Shown: positions 22,001 through 36,273 of the stretch, piece by piece
Position numbering within the stretch: the stretch's first letter is position 1
Layout of the letters: each line of letters starts with the position of its first letter
Assembly: GCA_961205875.1 (NCBI GenBank)
Contig: OY540815.1
Coordinates: 19,591,638-19,655,637 of the forward strand
Direction: 5' to 3'
Length of the DNA stretch: 64,000 nucleotides
DNA from: Sialis fuliginosa
Lineage: Eukaryota; Arthropoda; Insecta; Megaloptera; Sialidae
Made by a program: the position numbers and the translations under genes
Notes under the pieces: model-generated
Databases searched by the model: none
Seen by the model: only the letters and a program-made list of their open reading frames with translations
Told to the model about the DNA's origin: nothing

Positions 22001-23175
22001 ATGAATTTGATTTATTTTGCTTTAAATATTGATTTAACAGTTCAGTAATTATGCGGTTTCACTACAGAAAAATTTATAGGAAGCTCAATTTTTGTTTATA
22101 CTATCATTTTGTTTTTATAAATAAGACATCAAAGAGTAAGTTTTTATTTATTAATGATAGTTCATTATTTAGTAGAGATTATCATAGAGACTTAAAAACA
22201 AAGTTAATATCGTCTAATTAAAATTCCATTCTTTCATTAGTCATTTATAAGTGTCTGGACAAAGTTTCAGAACTACAAACGGTATCAATAATAATAAATA
22301 GTTTAGTAGGTATGAACAATATGTAGTATATTGATTAGAATTGATATTTATAATTAATTAAAGAATACTTTTATAAAAACTCAATCGATAAGAGTGTAAT
22401 ATAATTCTAAGAATGATATTATGTGGTTCAAGAATGAAACAAATGCAGCACGCTATAACAACATTAGAATGTTTGTCCATTGTGCCTATTGGCTCCTAAA
22501 TATAATGGGATTTTAAACGTTTTGGTTCTATTGTGTATAAGTACTCGAGTTATAAATAATCACATAATAACAATGCTCAAGGAGAATTAATAGACGGTTG
22601 AAATGAAAATGTTTGTAACTTTTTATAATATTTATTGTAACATTCTATTTTTAGTCTGTACATATATCCACTTTTTTTGTATAAAACTGACTTCTATACC
22701 CATAGCTTCGCTCGTGTGTATTTTGAAATCGATAAAGCACATTTTCGTTGACTTTGGATCCCCCCCCCCATTTATGTAAGACAAAATAACTCTAATCCCT
22801 CTATAAAGGATAAGATGTAAGAAGCTTTTTTTTCAATTTGTTTATTATAGCAAAAGAATAAGTATTTGAATTTCGTAATAAAATTTAAACATTTGTAAGT
22901 ATTTTTAAAGTAATTTCAATATTTGTAAGAATAAATTTAAATATTATTTGAGATTTGTAATGATAGATATATAAGAAAAATTTTTCATAAGAAATTGTTT
23001 TACATGGAGGCCTTTCCCAACAAACATAAAAAAAACGAGATCTCCACCCCTAAATATATTCACGTAATAACTGAATGGCTTCCTATAAAATGGTATAAGA
23101 AGTAAAAAAAGTGTTAAATATCTAATTAATTATTATCGTATTTCAATAGTTCATTTTAATAATAATCCTTTCTAG

Positions 23176-23420
23176 GGTTCCGAAGAAACCTTATTAATTT
23201 CACTTTGTCGTCCGTCCGTCCGTCATTTTCAGTCAAAGCAAAATAGCTTGTAAACTATATAAGCTAGAAACTTGAAATTTTTACTGAATATGAAAAATGA
23301 TACCCTCTAGTAAAATATGTACAAAATTGAAAAATAATTTTTTAAAGGGGGTGCTAAATGTCAAAATATATAACTCAACCAGTGGAATTTGACCGTTTCT
23401 CTTATTAAAAAAAAAAAATT
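23176..23420 (+). repeat. repeat with agggttccg head and gtcc tandem units
   Basis: Has ctagggttccgaagaaacc followed by four gtcc units and a tail (agctagaaacttgaaat) typical of dispersed repeats in Lepidoptera. It supports the order guess. No coding sequence. Confidence 0.5.
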
Positions 23421-24278
23421 TTATACCAGTACTTAAAAATGTCGCCAGCAGTATTTTATTTAGTAAGAAAAAGATAAATAAATTTCAAATTTAATTTGAG
23501 TTTATGATAAGTTTTGATTAATAATCGCAATTATGTGGAGCACATTAATGTAGGTACTCGTCGTTATTTGTTTTTTTTAAAATGTATTGCAAAATTTAAG
23601 AGAAGCTTTAAAATGAAGAAAGTGCGAGATACAAATAATAGAAATAATTTTATATATAATATGAGCATCGCGTTTTGAGAATTTCGAGCGGAAAAATAAC
23701 AGCCATAATTTAGGAAAATCACAGGTGTGTTTGTTCTCCAAAAAATACTCGCGTCTCTTGTGCCGAAATAAATGGGAGTAATGAAGATAGAAATACCTCC
23801 ATATATAAATGGATGATGTGCTTCTTGTACACGCAGTTTGATTAATGCAAACTGATATTCGTTCTTGCTGAAAGCGTTGCGAATAAGAGGTTTGGGAGAG
23901 TAATGATTTTATTATTTACAAATATGCAAAGAATTTGTACTTGTAAAGTAAATGATTTTAATTGAACTGTATTTACTTATAAAATAATTAACCGATTATA
24001 AATATTAGACAAGAATTTGTTACTTCTATATTTTTTTTGTAGAGGTATAAAACAAGCAATAAATACATTTAAAAATGTAAAATTGCAGTTCTTAAGATTA
24101 GAATGCCCTTATTAAAAATTACAACAAGCTTATGTGTTTTTTTTACTTACTTTAAAATACAGTAAAACTCTATGGAAAATATGCATGATAACACACATAT
24201 CTATGATAACATAGCCACACAAAAAAAGTGTGCGATACCAAAACAGCATTGTAGTATTGGTCGAGCATAGTCGAAATC

Positions 24279-24418
24279 CAAATTTTTGGAATTTTCTGGT
24301 TTCCAGTTTATTTTTAATTTGAGCTTGAATTTTATGTTAAGCCAACATGGAAAAATTCAACCTAAACACAAAATTCAAGCTCAAATAAAAAAAAATGGTA
24401 ACCAGAAAATTGGTTTTT
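24279..24418. repeat. hairpin repeat, 140 bp
   Basis: Two arms of about 55 bases share tttgagcttgaatttt and, outermost, ggaattttctggtt / aaccagaaaatt. A loop of about 20 bases separates them. Confidence 0.7.
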
Positions 24419-27400
24419 AATTTATATTTGACCATTTTTATTGTAATTTTTACTAAAACAAAATTTTTTGATAAGTGTAAACTTAATGTTTTTTTAATTT
24501 CCAAGATAATTCAGCAGTTAATAAGCCAAAACAACTAAGTTTAAAAACACAAATTTACATTTTAGCATATTCGTTTTACAAAACATAAGTGTGGATATTT
24601 AGAAATAATAAAACTCGCTCAAAAAAAAGAAATAAATTGCGTACAAAAGCGAGTAGATATTTATTCGGCGAAAAGCAATTCTCATATCATCACTAAAGTT
24701 GTTTTCAACGTTTTCAAAACCGTTTTAATTTCATATAAAGAAACTTGCAGATAGATTTAACTGTAATAATTTTTCAAACGCAGTTGTATAACAGATTCCC
24801 ACAATGAAATATGGACACACGTGGATCTGACGCCGTTGAACACGAAAGTACCGTAGACAATAAATATTCTGCCGACATGCCTACAAATGTCAGTGTATTT
24901 TTTTTATACAAAAGGGTAAAAAAATACATTCATTTATATTGTTTTAGTATAAGCAATAAATTACGGTTGACGAGTGGTTATTGATAATGCACACAGTGTG
25001 TATTTAATTTATATCAGTTGCACGTTTTTTTATTGACAGATTTTGTTTTAATCTATTGAATCTATTCGAATATATATTTGGTTATTGTTATCTGATAGAT
25101 ATATTTTCTACTAGTTACTGGAATTAAATGATGACAAAAAGACATTCGAAAATATTTATATACAATATACATTGTTTATTTAATTAATATCAATTGTGGC
25201 AAGGTATGTAAAGACAAGTTAGTTTCAGTAGCCTCTTGACCAATCGGAACTCCGGACTAGTAACTAATATTTGACAAAATTTTTATCGATGAAATAGAAA
25301 ATAATGTTTAAATAAACTGCAATTTTTCTTACTTTCAGTTATCTTATTTGGAGTTTCAATAAGATTCTATTTTGATAGTAAATTAAGTGAATTCAAAAGG
25401 ATTGCTGTTGATTTATTACGTTTTGCGATCTGTAGTGTGTTGCCGTCATTTAAAAATGTAATGAAATAGACAGATTAAACTTTATTTATAGTTTTATAGC
25501 AGATAATTAAAACCAATCAATATTAAACAACGTAAATATGGAGACTGTAATGTTTTCTTTCAGAAAATGTAAACGTTTAAGTCCATTTTAACAATTTTCA
25601 TACGATAAAAATTTTAGGACGATAATAGAACACACATTCAGCATGTTTATGGTGTGCAATAAGATATATTTTTCGAATACAATAATTTCTTCATTAACGA
25701 AAATTGGTACAGAGATAGTATGGTATCTACACATTAAGAAACCGATGAGTGTAATTGCCATTTTGAAGTCATTTGCGTAAAAACAGTTTTTTCGCCCTTT
25801 TAACCTTTCGATTTGGACATTTATGTATAGTAGAAAAAATTAGGCCTGGATTGAAATTGCTAAAAGGTATTGTTTTAAAGATACGTGCAGGCAAGTGTTA
25901 AGAAAAAATTCTAATTAATATTTTCTAATTGAAGTAATAGAAAAAAATTAAACGATCATTAAAATAATCATATTTGAAGTATATTAAATCAGTTATTTTG
26001 GTTTATGTTATTATTTGAACTATTTAGAGCATAATCAATATAGTACGAGTATGTACATGGTATTTGAACGATAAAATACATATATGTATGTATTATACAA
26101 TAATTTATATTAATAGTTATATGTGAGAGTCACTATGCACAGGTGTTACCACGTTTGAACTTGCATAAATTCTCTTATCTGGCTTATTTCTGCATATTCG
26201 TGTTACTGGAAACACACATGTAGATTAACGTTGATAAGGCGAATTATCAAATATCAGGTACCCTAGAAACTCTGTGTATAGGGCGTTAAATATAAATGTT
26301 CGAACGAATCGTGACTGGTACCAATTTTTAGCCTGTTTCGATTTTCTGTATTTTATCAAGGAAATTGAATTTTTTGTATTATTATGTTTGATTCAGCTTT
26401 TGTCAATATTGTTTTTGTCGTATGTAGTTTTTTTGTGGAGATAATTTGGGCCCATGTGTTGTTGAATGGAGTCAATGATTGATGATAGAAAATTAGATTT
26501 CCGTATAAATATCAACTTGTGGAGTCTATTTAGTTTTCTTTTGTATTGATATTTGATGTACTCAGTGCTTTTAATACAATTAATTCCTTTGCTTTGATGT
26601 ATTTAATAATGTAAGTGTGTTATTTATATTATTAAATATTGTTTATTAATTAACTTATGTAGGTATTGCGTGCTCATTAAAAAATTAAAGTGCCGTTATA
26701 TATTTTTTTATTCACTACTTTGATGATTGTGTCATCTACAGGATGTTTAAAAAAAACGTAACAGAGTAGAACTTATTCGTAGGTAAATTTTATGCAAATA
26801 TTTATTAACGAAATCGAAAATATCAACATATTTTATGTTTCAAAGTCACTATAGTATATTTACACTATTTTCAGAAAGTGTGTATGTAAGTATTTTTTTT
26901 CTGTACGAAATCTCACAAATAAAAAATGATATCGACTTCATTAGAATGCCAATCGAAGCGTCTTGACATGATTATGATCTGAAAGAAATTTCACCGAATT
27001 CGGTTTTGTTAGAACAAAAAAACTGCAAAAAGTAGATTTCAGAATTTCTTTAAAAAGATTTATCAAATCTAATTTACTTTGTCGGCAATCGATACTTTGA
27101 AATACTTCGAAACCTTGGATATAATAATAATAATATTATTTAATCAGTTAAAAAAATAGTCCAGATGCGTACTAAGTGATATTTAAGGCCCCTTCTGTAA
27201 AATATCATATTCACATAAACTAAATGGAAATAATAAATAATCAGTATTGACATTGGGAAGTTGATTGTGTGGACCTCAATGGTCGCACCCTATGACTTGT
27301 TTATTATATTTTAGTAATATTATCTTACATTTTAATAGTGTGATCGGTGCGCGGCGCCTTAATAAAAAAATGTATCATTTCTTTATAAAAATAAAAATAG

Positions 27401-28137
27401 ATCAAAATAACAATAATTTCAAATAAACGATTGTAATCTACATAAATTACGAATAACACTGAATTTATTTTTAAACGAGTATTAATAAATTATTCTCTGA
27501 ACCCAACAACAAGAAATAATAGAATCAAAGCAAAACGAAAAACAATATTTATACATTTGACCTATTTTAATATTTACGATCAAAATACATATGTGACGGT
27601 CACATACGTGCTAGTCGAGAGAGAAAGTACTATATCGGTGTGTGTTTCATTTCTACCCCTCAGGCAGGAAAATACTTGTCCGGCTAGCGTTGTTGGCGAC
27701 CGCTTTAGAGAGCATTCAATTGCTCTCAGATCGATACTCAATACTGATATAAACAACCGTGCATACATCTCACATCCTTTCACCAGTGGTGGTCCATGAA
27801 AAATAGATACAATTCTAAAACGAACACTTCTCCTACATGACCCCTTTCTTAACGACCTGTATTTTATGTTGTTGGTTTTTTTCGCAAAAAAACCTTTTCC
27901 AGAATCTAGTTTATTTAATTTTGGTTAAGTTAGGAAAAGCAAAAAAAAATACATTTATTAAATTTAAATTATTTTTGAAACGGTTGGTAGTAGAGAAAAC
28001 TGTTATGAATAAAAGTTTTACAGAATATTATGATCTAAAATTAATGTTAGAACTATTTTTTCGTATAACTGTTTTCAAGTTATTCGTTTCTGTTTTTATT
28101 TTTTTTTTTTTATTCACGAGTCTTCACTGACATCAAT

Positions 28138-28180
28138 GCATGTGTGTGTGTGTCGTATGTCTGTGTGTGTCTGTGTGTAT
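28138..28180 (+). repeat. TG-type microsatellite
   Basis: Interrupted (tg)n runs with tct interruptions. Confidence 0.8.
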
Positions 28181-28513
28181 TCGATCAAGTTAAAGCCGCG
28201 CTTATGTCCGGATTATATGGATAGAAAAAAAATTCAATGGTTTTGCATCCGGAGGAAGGAACACAATTTATCCATGGAATTTTGTATTTATTTTAAAATG
28301 TACCACATGGTAAAATATTTTCCAATAATTTCGGTTTGGCATTTTAGATTGAATTTCAGCAATAAAAACCATGGTAAAAAAATTGTATTTGAAAATTTAT
28401 ATACATATTTTTTTTACTACAATTGAGTCGTGTCAATCCAATAATTTTTCACCCATTGTTCTTTTCATCAATATAAAACAAATCTACTTAATCTACTTTT
28501 TTTTCAAAATCTC

Positions 28514-28733
28514 ATCGAATTTACGTATTGATGTCAGCCATATTGGATAAACAATTTTGAATTACGTGAATCTGACATTGGATTTGTAATTAGTGAACCC
28601 AAAAATCCCTGAATAAACATTTTTATCAATATTCTCGAAGATTTAAATGTCGGTGTCCTCCATATTGAATCCGCCATCTTGAATTTCGCCAATCTGATAG
28701 CGGATTCGTAATCAGCGACCCCAAAAATACGAT
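28514..28733 (+). repeat. diverged tandem duplication, two units of about 100 bp
   Basis: Units 28514-28608 and 28634-28733 share ccatattg, ttgaatt, aatctgat and ggatt(c/t)gtaat.ag.gaccc. This resembles a dispersed insect repeat that often occurs as short tandem arrays. Confidence 0.55.
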
Positions 28734-31700
28734 CATTTAAAAAATGTATGCTTCAAAGGGTTAAACAGCATAATATTCTGTTAGTTAATGTATTAGAGAA
28801 TATTTCAGAATATTCAAATGAAAAATTATGATAGAATAAAAAAAAAAAACAAAAAATTTCACCACACTCTGATTCAAGGTGTGCAAAATAAATACCACTA
28901 GATTAAAATTAAATTACGTGTATTTCGATTCGTACACAAACGTTAAAAAAATAAACCGTTCAAATATCAAAAATCCACGTTGTTTTTAATATAATATTAA
29001 AATAGAAGATCCTATGTATGAAAACAAAAATCAAATTCGATACTAATATACATATATATAAAAAATTCCTGTTGAATTCTTACGAAAATCGAATCAGATA
29101 AAAATAAATATTACGTCATTTTCACGCTAAAATCATGTTAAGGATATGTAAGAGCTATATAAATAGGGTTTGTACAAATCCAATCTATGTAATACATTTG
29201 TTTGAAATTGAACTTTGTATTTTAGTTCTTTCTATGAGCTTGCTAGGTTTCCCCTTTTAACAAATAAACAGTGGCGGAATAAAAAGGGATAAATAATATA
29301 TATGGGGCAAATAAGATATTAAATTCTAGTTCAATTCTCGTATACAGAACATAACTTTTACTATTATACATAGAAATTATATTATATTTAAACCTGTGAT
29401 GTTTATATAACGTAAAAAATATTATTGCTAATGTCATTTACTATTGTTATAATTATATTTTACAACATATCTGAATATTTTAATAATATTAACAATAAAA
29501 ACTGATTCATTTATATTTTTTGATTCAATACAAACAATTTTTTGAGTTCTTGCAATATATTCTACGCACCTAAAAAAAAAATGTTCTTTCATAGAAACTT
29601 AAAACATTAATAAATTATATTTCTTATATAAATTATTCAAAAGTATGAACATTAAATAGAACTTCTTTTATTCAGAGAAAATAAAAAATAAAACTTAATG
29701 TACTGTGCTCAAAAATCAAAATGTGAAAATAAATAACATAATAATATATGATGCAGAACAAGATATAAAAAAACCATTGTATATATTTGATTGCTAGGAA
29801 GCTTTATATCAAGAATCATTCCACATAAAAATCTAGAGTAAATATTGAATTAAAGAAATTTCTACTCAAACTCTTCCTTAACATATAAAAAAATTTATGT
29901 ATGTTTACTAAACGATTCCATTTTCATACGTTTTATTATTATTAATATGTGTACCTATAAGAAAGTTTATTTTTCTTGGAAATGTCATGCTGTAATTGTA
30001 TAATCAACAAATTATACATATTATATCAAATATGTACTGATTTCATGTGTATTAATAAAATTGAGTTTTATAACTTATAATTTAGTTAAAGTTAAAAAAT
30101 ATATATATATATTAGTATAGTATAAAAGTACTTATACACAAACATATTGTTAGAGAGATTTTTTCTTTTAATAATGTATTTTTTCTTTTTTATTGTTTTT
30201 TTTTTTTACTAATGTAAGTGAGTATCAAAAAAAGATGTATGTATCAGAATATATATAATACAATTTATTATATACTTCCAACCTTCCTGTAATGTAATTA
30301 TATTACTAAATACAGTATTTTTCTATCTATCTATCTACTCGAGTAATTTTAATTAAGGAAAAGTAATATGATTTGTCTGATATGAAAGATATTAGATACG
30401 TACGATTAAAATCGTATCTATGTCTTAATTTTAAGTTTCTATATCTTGATAAAGCAACTGTGGTAATGAATTTAACGCTTGAATATGCAATAGACTCAAT
30501 TAAGTTATCCTCCCCTTCCATTTAAATTTACGACTCACATATATAGGGTAGACCGAAGAAAATTTGATCAATTCATAATCTATACACTTTGGGTTTTATG
30601 AATTAAAATAATATACAAACATAAAACTTATAATAACATAAAATTTATAATTTAAAATTGGTTACGAAACGGATCAACATTGAACGAACTCTTATGAAAA
30701 AATATCGTGTTTTTTCATGAGTTATAAATTTCCTTCGTACACTTGAAAGTTGTTTGCACTGGCTTGCCACTAAATATTGCACAATATGACTGTGATGGCG
30801 ATTATTTTCGGTGCATGGAGGTATATGACCTCATAACTTATAAATTCGATTCGTCTATTGTTGATATTTCAATTTGGTGAAATTTTTGATTATGTCGTAC
30901 ACTCAGGTTTCGTAGTTTTGTATGTTGGTAACCGACTCAAACCCAAATAATCTATTACCAAGTTAATTTTTTTATTGTATTTAATGTTATTTTTATACTA
31001 TTTATTTATTGGTTGATATTAAACAAAAGAAGAATAAAATAGTAGATATTTAGAAATTTGAATAATTTTGTTTACCTACAACAATTTCTCCATAGTGAAT
31101 AAATTTTACCGTTACGGTGTTTATTTAGTATTAGAGGGGAACAAGTTTGTGTGCTTTTTTAATGACGAAATGGGTAAACCTACTACTTTATCAATATAAT
31201 GGGGAGAGGTAAAGGAATGTTAAAACGTTCGATATCAGAGACAAACAGGGAGTGCTCGATTGTTCAATTAAAGTAGGTAATTAAAATACTTAATTTTAAT
31301 TGCAGGGTTATTTTATCTAGTATCTTCGCTGCTCATTTAATTTTAAATTGTAACCAAGAAATTAAAAATAAAATTAGTATTTTTGTTAGCATTTCGAATT
31401 GTATTTTCATAACAATTATTTTAGTAATAATAATACGGATTGCTTATTATAAACAAATAAAAAAAGAATTCACACGCAAATTAGTTATTTTATAATATTA
31501 TGAATAAAAAATTGTTATAGAATAAATATCGTCTTCAATCATGACCTACAAAATTGTGAATACATACATCAATTTTTATATAAATTATAAAAACACAAAA
31601 CTTAAAAATGTTCTTTTGAATCAATCAATTATGGTAGTTCTTAGTTTGAAATCAATACAAAAAATATGTCTACATTCATTTTGAAAGATCTATTTTTCTG

Positions 31701-32077
31701 CCATTTTTCATAATTAATTGTATATTTCTTTCCATCGTTTTCTAGAAACCATTTATTTTTGTCATGTGTGTATGTACGTATATACAGTTTTTTCTCCTAC
31801 TTATGTACTAATACTGGGAAATTAGAAAATTAACTTTAATTCATATTTATAAAAGTTAGCTGAGAGATATTTTGCATCCTACAGAAGGACATAGGCTACT
31901 TGGTATCCCAAAAAATTGATTTAAAAAAAATACAAATTATACACGCGTGATATTATAAAGCAAAAAAAAATGCATTTTTTTTGTAAATGTTAAATGTTTA
32001 AACAAAATCTGCTAATGTAGTTTGAAAGCGCTTTAATTTTAGATACTTTTTCACAGCATTATTTGAAATCTAAACTT
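28734..32077. other. intergenic, nothing recognised
   Basis: AT-rich. A short (tcta)n lies at about 30324-30340, and cagtggcggaat at about 29270 may be a hAT end fragment. Confidence 0.55.
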
Positions 32078-32412
32078 ATGCCCGGTATATTAAAGGACCT
32101 AACAAAATTTGTTAGCTAGCAATTACATTCAAATGGGGTATTAATACTGTACTAGTATCTATAGATTAGTTATGGAATTTAGAGCAGTGACACTTCAACT
32201 AATTGTAACACAGTTGGCATCTTTGACCGTACAAAATAATTTTCATAACATCACCACTGTTTTAATACCGTTTGTATTTACTTTCAACGCGTGCGCGAAA
32301 CTTGTCAAAGTCATCAACAAACTCCAAAAGAACTGTCATATAAGTTTGATATCTCAGTTGAAAGTGTTTGTTAGCTAACAAATTTGTTAGGTCCTTTATG
32401 ATACCGGGCATT
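32078..32412. mobile_element. TIR element ATGCCCGGTAT, 335 bp
   Basis: Left end atgcccggtatattaaagg and, inward from the right, atgcccggtatcataaagg. The inverted match runs about 40 bp, through aacaaatttgttagct. The outer end resembles that of the element at 48366. Confidence 0.85.
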
Positions 32413-33596
32413 AAACTAATTTATTGAAATGAAGTACACTCATAGAGAGACAAAGAATTGTTTAATCAACTGAAAAAAAAAATCAGATTATAACAATACA
32501 CTTTTAAACACACTTATCTAAAGATGCAAACACTGTCCTCTAAAAGTCAACGGTAGCTCATGTATTTAACAAAAAAAAAGGTAGTTTGGGGTAAAAAGGT
32601 GGGTGTAGGGGACATCGATACAATAACCCGTCCTCTTAACGATGCCCTTAATATTGTCACAGCGTGTTTACAGTTAACTTGCGACGAGATGCAAATTAGA
32701 CAGTGGTCCCTACGTGTTTGAGTTTTACAGCCGCTTTTCGCTCGCTGTAGCTGCCTCATCAAGTATTCTTTATTTTACACGACGCGCACAGAGACGGATT
32801 TAAAATTATGAAAATGAACTAGAAGTATTTAAATAAGTTACTCCTTTTGCAGAAAGTGTTGGTTCATCATCATTTTGTAAAACAATAGAAATGATGAAGA
32901 ATATTACAATTCAAATAATCAGAAGAAAAGGTGGTTTTCAGTAAATAAATATTTAAATTTAATTTGAAGGAATAACTTATAACTGTCAAAATCGAGATTA
33001 TTCGTGTGTACTTTTTAATACCAAAAAATAACGGCTAACGAATGGTTAAAATAATTACATTCATTGATAATCTCTCTTACAAAATTTTTATTTTCGGACA
33101 GCAATAACAGTGCCATCTGCCCGAATACAAAAAAATATTTCAGACAAAAGTTACGTATTTTTTAACGCAAAATCTGAATCTCCAATAAAAATTGGGAGTT
33201 TTCATTTATGATATCAAACTTTGGTGTAGTTGAATAGCTTTTTAAAAAATTTTGAACACGTATTTTTTTGTTTTTCGATGCTGTATGTACCATTCGAAAT
33301 ATTTGACCGCTCCGGAACTTTTTTGACATCCTGTATATACATACAAAGGTAATTATTAAAATTCAATAATGTCAAATACATATTTTCTTTTGCTGACAGA
33401 TTCTAGGCGTGTGATATGAATTGCATGTCGTAAAAAATGAATGAAATACATTATTATTTTTGAGATATGTCAACAAAAATCAAACTTCGACGCAAAGCTT
33501 ACATAAAAAATACATTGATTGATTTAAAAAATTCAAACCATGATTTGAATAATCAAGTAATTTGATTCCATAATTATTTGTTATCTATACTAACTA
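32413..33596. other. intergenic with a GC-richer patch
   Basis: 32590-32800 is GC-richer with a short open stretch on the + strand. A tail ending tgacatcctgtatata at about 33342 looks like a transposon end. Confidence 0.5.
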
Positions 33597-33910
33597 TAGT
33601 CTGTTTTATTTAAGATTGACGCGCTCCTGATTGGGCAAAACGCCAGGCAGATTCACAATAACACAACTTTCACTGACGCAATACATCATGTGGAAAAAAT
33701 GTAATTAAATTCAAATTGTTATTCTTAAAATGTGTATTATATTATCGACAATATGATATTAGAAAATTAATATTCATAATACAAATTGCATTAAAAGTTT
33801 TCAGATATGTACAAAATGTACATATTAAAAAATCATTCATAGAATAGTGCCTTTGTGAATCTTACCGTCTAATCCCCGCTAACCACTGAAATCTTAAATA
33901 AAACAGACTA
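33597..33910. mobile_element. TIR element TAGTCTGTTTTATTTAAGAT, 314 bp, TA duplication
   Basis: The first 21 bases and the last 21 are perfect inverted repeats, flanked by TA on each side (33595-33596, 33911-33912). This fits a Tc1/mariner-type MITE. Part of the interior (aatgtgtattat...attagaaaa) recurs near 51515-51555. Confidence 0.85.
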
Positions 33911-33946
33911 TAGTATAAGTATATTGTTCATTTTAGAACCAATCAT

Positions 33947-34046
33947 AATTAGATTGTTTTTAAATAAAATATGATGGCTATGACATTTAGATTCAGAAAA
34001 TGAATAATATCATAGCCATCGTATTTTATTTAAAAACAATCTAATT
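33947..34046. repeat. near-perfect 100-bp hairpin
   Basis: Arms of about 37 bases (33947-33983 and 34010-34046) have a single mismatch, with a loop of about 26 bases between. Size and pairing resemble a miRNA precursor or a tiny foldback element. No expression evidence. Confidence 0.8.
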
Positions 34047-36273
34047 GCGGATCGTCACGACCATTTCACACACCCACACCCACCCCCCTACCCACACAAC
34101 AACGTGATATATCAAAACACCTTGTATACAAAATAAAAATATAAAAAAACGAATACCGATATTTTATTACTCTGGTATAAAAGCCCCAAAGCATATCTTA
34201 CAGTAGCTTTTCTCTTACAAACACGTTTACAAGCTAAATGCAGTTCATTAAATCCACCCCTGACGCGAGATGCCCCACATTATTCTCCCCATACATTAGT
34301 ATTCAGTCGAGTTACTTCTAATGGCTGGGGCCGCTTCCCGCACAATATGAAACTTCGATAGCTATTTCGTTGGACCATTGCTCGTATGTTTTTCTTGGGG
34401 AGATACTTTTTACTCACCTCCGCGATATCCTCCTCTCCCCAACGATCGAGATACATTTTAACTGAATTGTGTTGTTTACGTTTTCGCTATTTTGAACTGG
34501 TTCCAAAACTCGCTAAGATTTTATTCACGGAAATTTACATAATTCGAATAGCCTGCTTGTTCCAAATCTAGTTTTTTGTTTGTAGTATTGACATTGGGGG
34601 TTGTTCGTGTAGATACAAATACGGAAGAGCATTGTTGGTTTAATTAAATAATCAATTGTAAATAAAGTCTTTAATCGTAGTAAGATTTTCTTAGGTTTAT
34701 TTAAACTACCATTTAGATTATTGGTATAAATATTTGTCTTACATTTAATTAGTTTCTTCATACACAGTTTGAATTACAGTATGTACATATAAAGGTCTCA
34801 TATTTGGCGACCATGTATATAAGAACTAGAAATTGCAAAATATAATATATAGTTTATAGTGTATAGTTTTGGTATTAAATACTAAAATTTCAGACTATAT
34901 CGAAATATTGTTATATTATAGTTATAATCTTGAATCTACAAAAATAAAATAGTCATTTTAAAACCATAAAATTTTTAATCTTAAAGCCTCAAAAAAACAT
35001 ATATTAGATTTATCTAACATTCTTTGCCAAAACTAATTTTATTAAATATTGGTTTTATAACTACGATAAGAAATTGAATTGTATTTTTCATACTGAAAAG
35101 TGGTATTGAATTTAGAGTTACAACAGACATACCAAAAATTCTGTACATTCCTTCGCAGAATAGATGTTATAATGTCCAAACCTAATACCATATTAGAGAA
35201 GAAAAAAATCCCCAGTGACCAAAACATGAATATTGATTTTATTACATGTTAATCAGATCAGGCGGAATCAAGCTAGAATATGCTCATTTTTAGGAAGATA
35301 GAAATGTAAGCCAGCGGATTTGATAAGTTTTATCTGCTTTTTAATTGTTATGTTTTATACTATTTGATATTTCCTGCATTTTTAAAATATTTTTTTCCCT
35401 CGAAATAACGTTATACATAAAATCGGTATACATACGAGCTATAATCATTTAAAATAATCGCAAACTTCTTCCGTAGTAACAAATTATGTTATAATAAATT
35501 CGCCAAAAGTTTTCCAATTTGAATTTTTGCTTTTGTTTATTGTAATGTCAAATGAATAGAATCAAACCGATTGCTTTGTTTATTTTTCCTTTGTACATTT
35601 GCTACACAATTGTTTCAAAATGAAGCATAGTTCGCAAATAGAAGTTGGAACAACACAGTCCATTTATTTGTAGATAGTTTACATTCAATATTTGAAAATA
35701 ATTTACTCATACAGGGTAAACATTAATAAAAATGTTAAAAAATAATAATTTAGCAATTTAAAATAATGTCTGGATGAATAGTCATGTGTTTACTTCCATT
35801 CACGTACATTCCATACATTTTCTTAGAGAAAACTATTATTTCCGAACAGAACAGATCCTTTCATTGTTACTAAAGGGGTAAAGGTCACAATGGTAACCGT
35901 AATCAATTACTTATAATCAAACATTATACAAAGAGATGTTATCAAGAACAAGTAAATGGTAATAAAGTAACCGTAGAATAGATTTCCGGTGGGAAACTTT
36001 ACACTTACATATAAAATATAACGTGTTTAACATTAATTATTACGTGTGTATTCGTGCAAATATTGTGTTTATCTTAAAAAAAACTAAATATTAAAAAATA
36101 ACAATGTCACGCTTTATTTATAATTCGATACATATTTTTATTAGGTATTATTTTATTACCAACTATAAGGATAACGTTGATTGCTTTCAAATATTTTTAT
36201 TTAAAATATTATCAACTTTTAAAAACTTTGCTCCTTCATGAATAATATAGGTACCTACTATTTTTTAATCATT
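34047..36273. other. intergenic
   Basis: 34060-34470 has C-rich tracts (cacccacccc type) and higher GC but no convincing exon. The rest is AT-rich. Confidence 0.5.

Larger units (their letters stand above)
22001..28513. other. intergenic, mostly featureless
   Basis: Contains the repeats at 23176 and 24279. A GC-richer patch at 27590-27800 is open on both strands but has no recognisable product. Confidence 0.55.

Noticed and set aside
27557..27799. 80-codon + and 67-codon - frames
   Set aside because: Overlapping frames on both strands with no similarity I recognise; treated as a GC-richer patch.
32592..32722. Open stretch with LNDALNIVTACLQ resembling a reverse-transcriptase palm segment
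   Set aside because: The likeness is too short and lacks any RT motif nearby.
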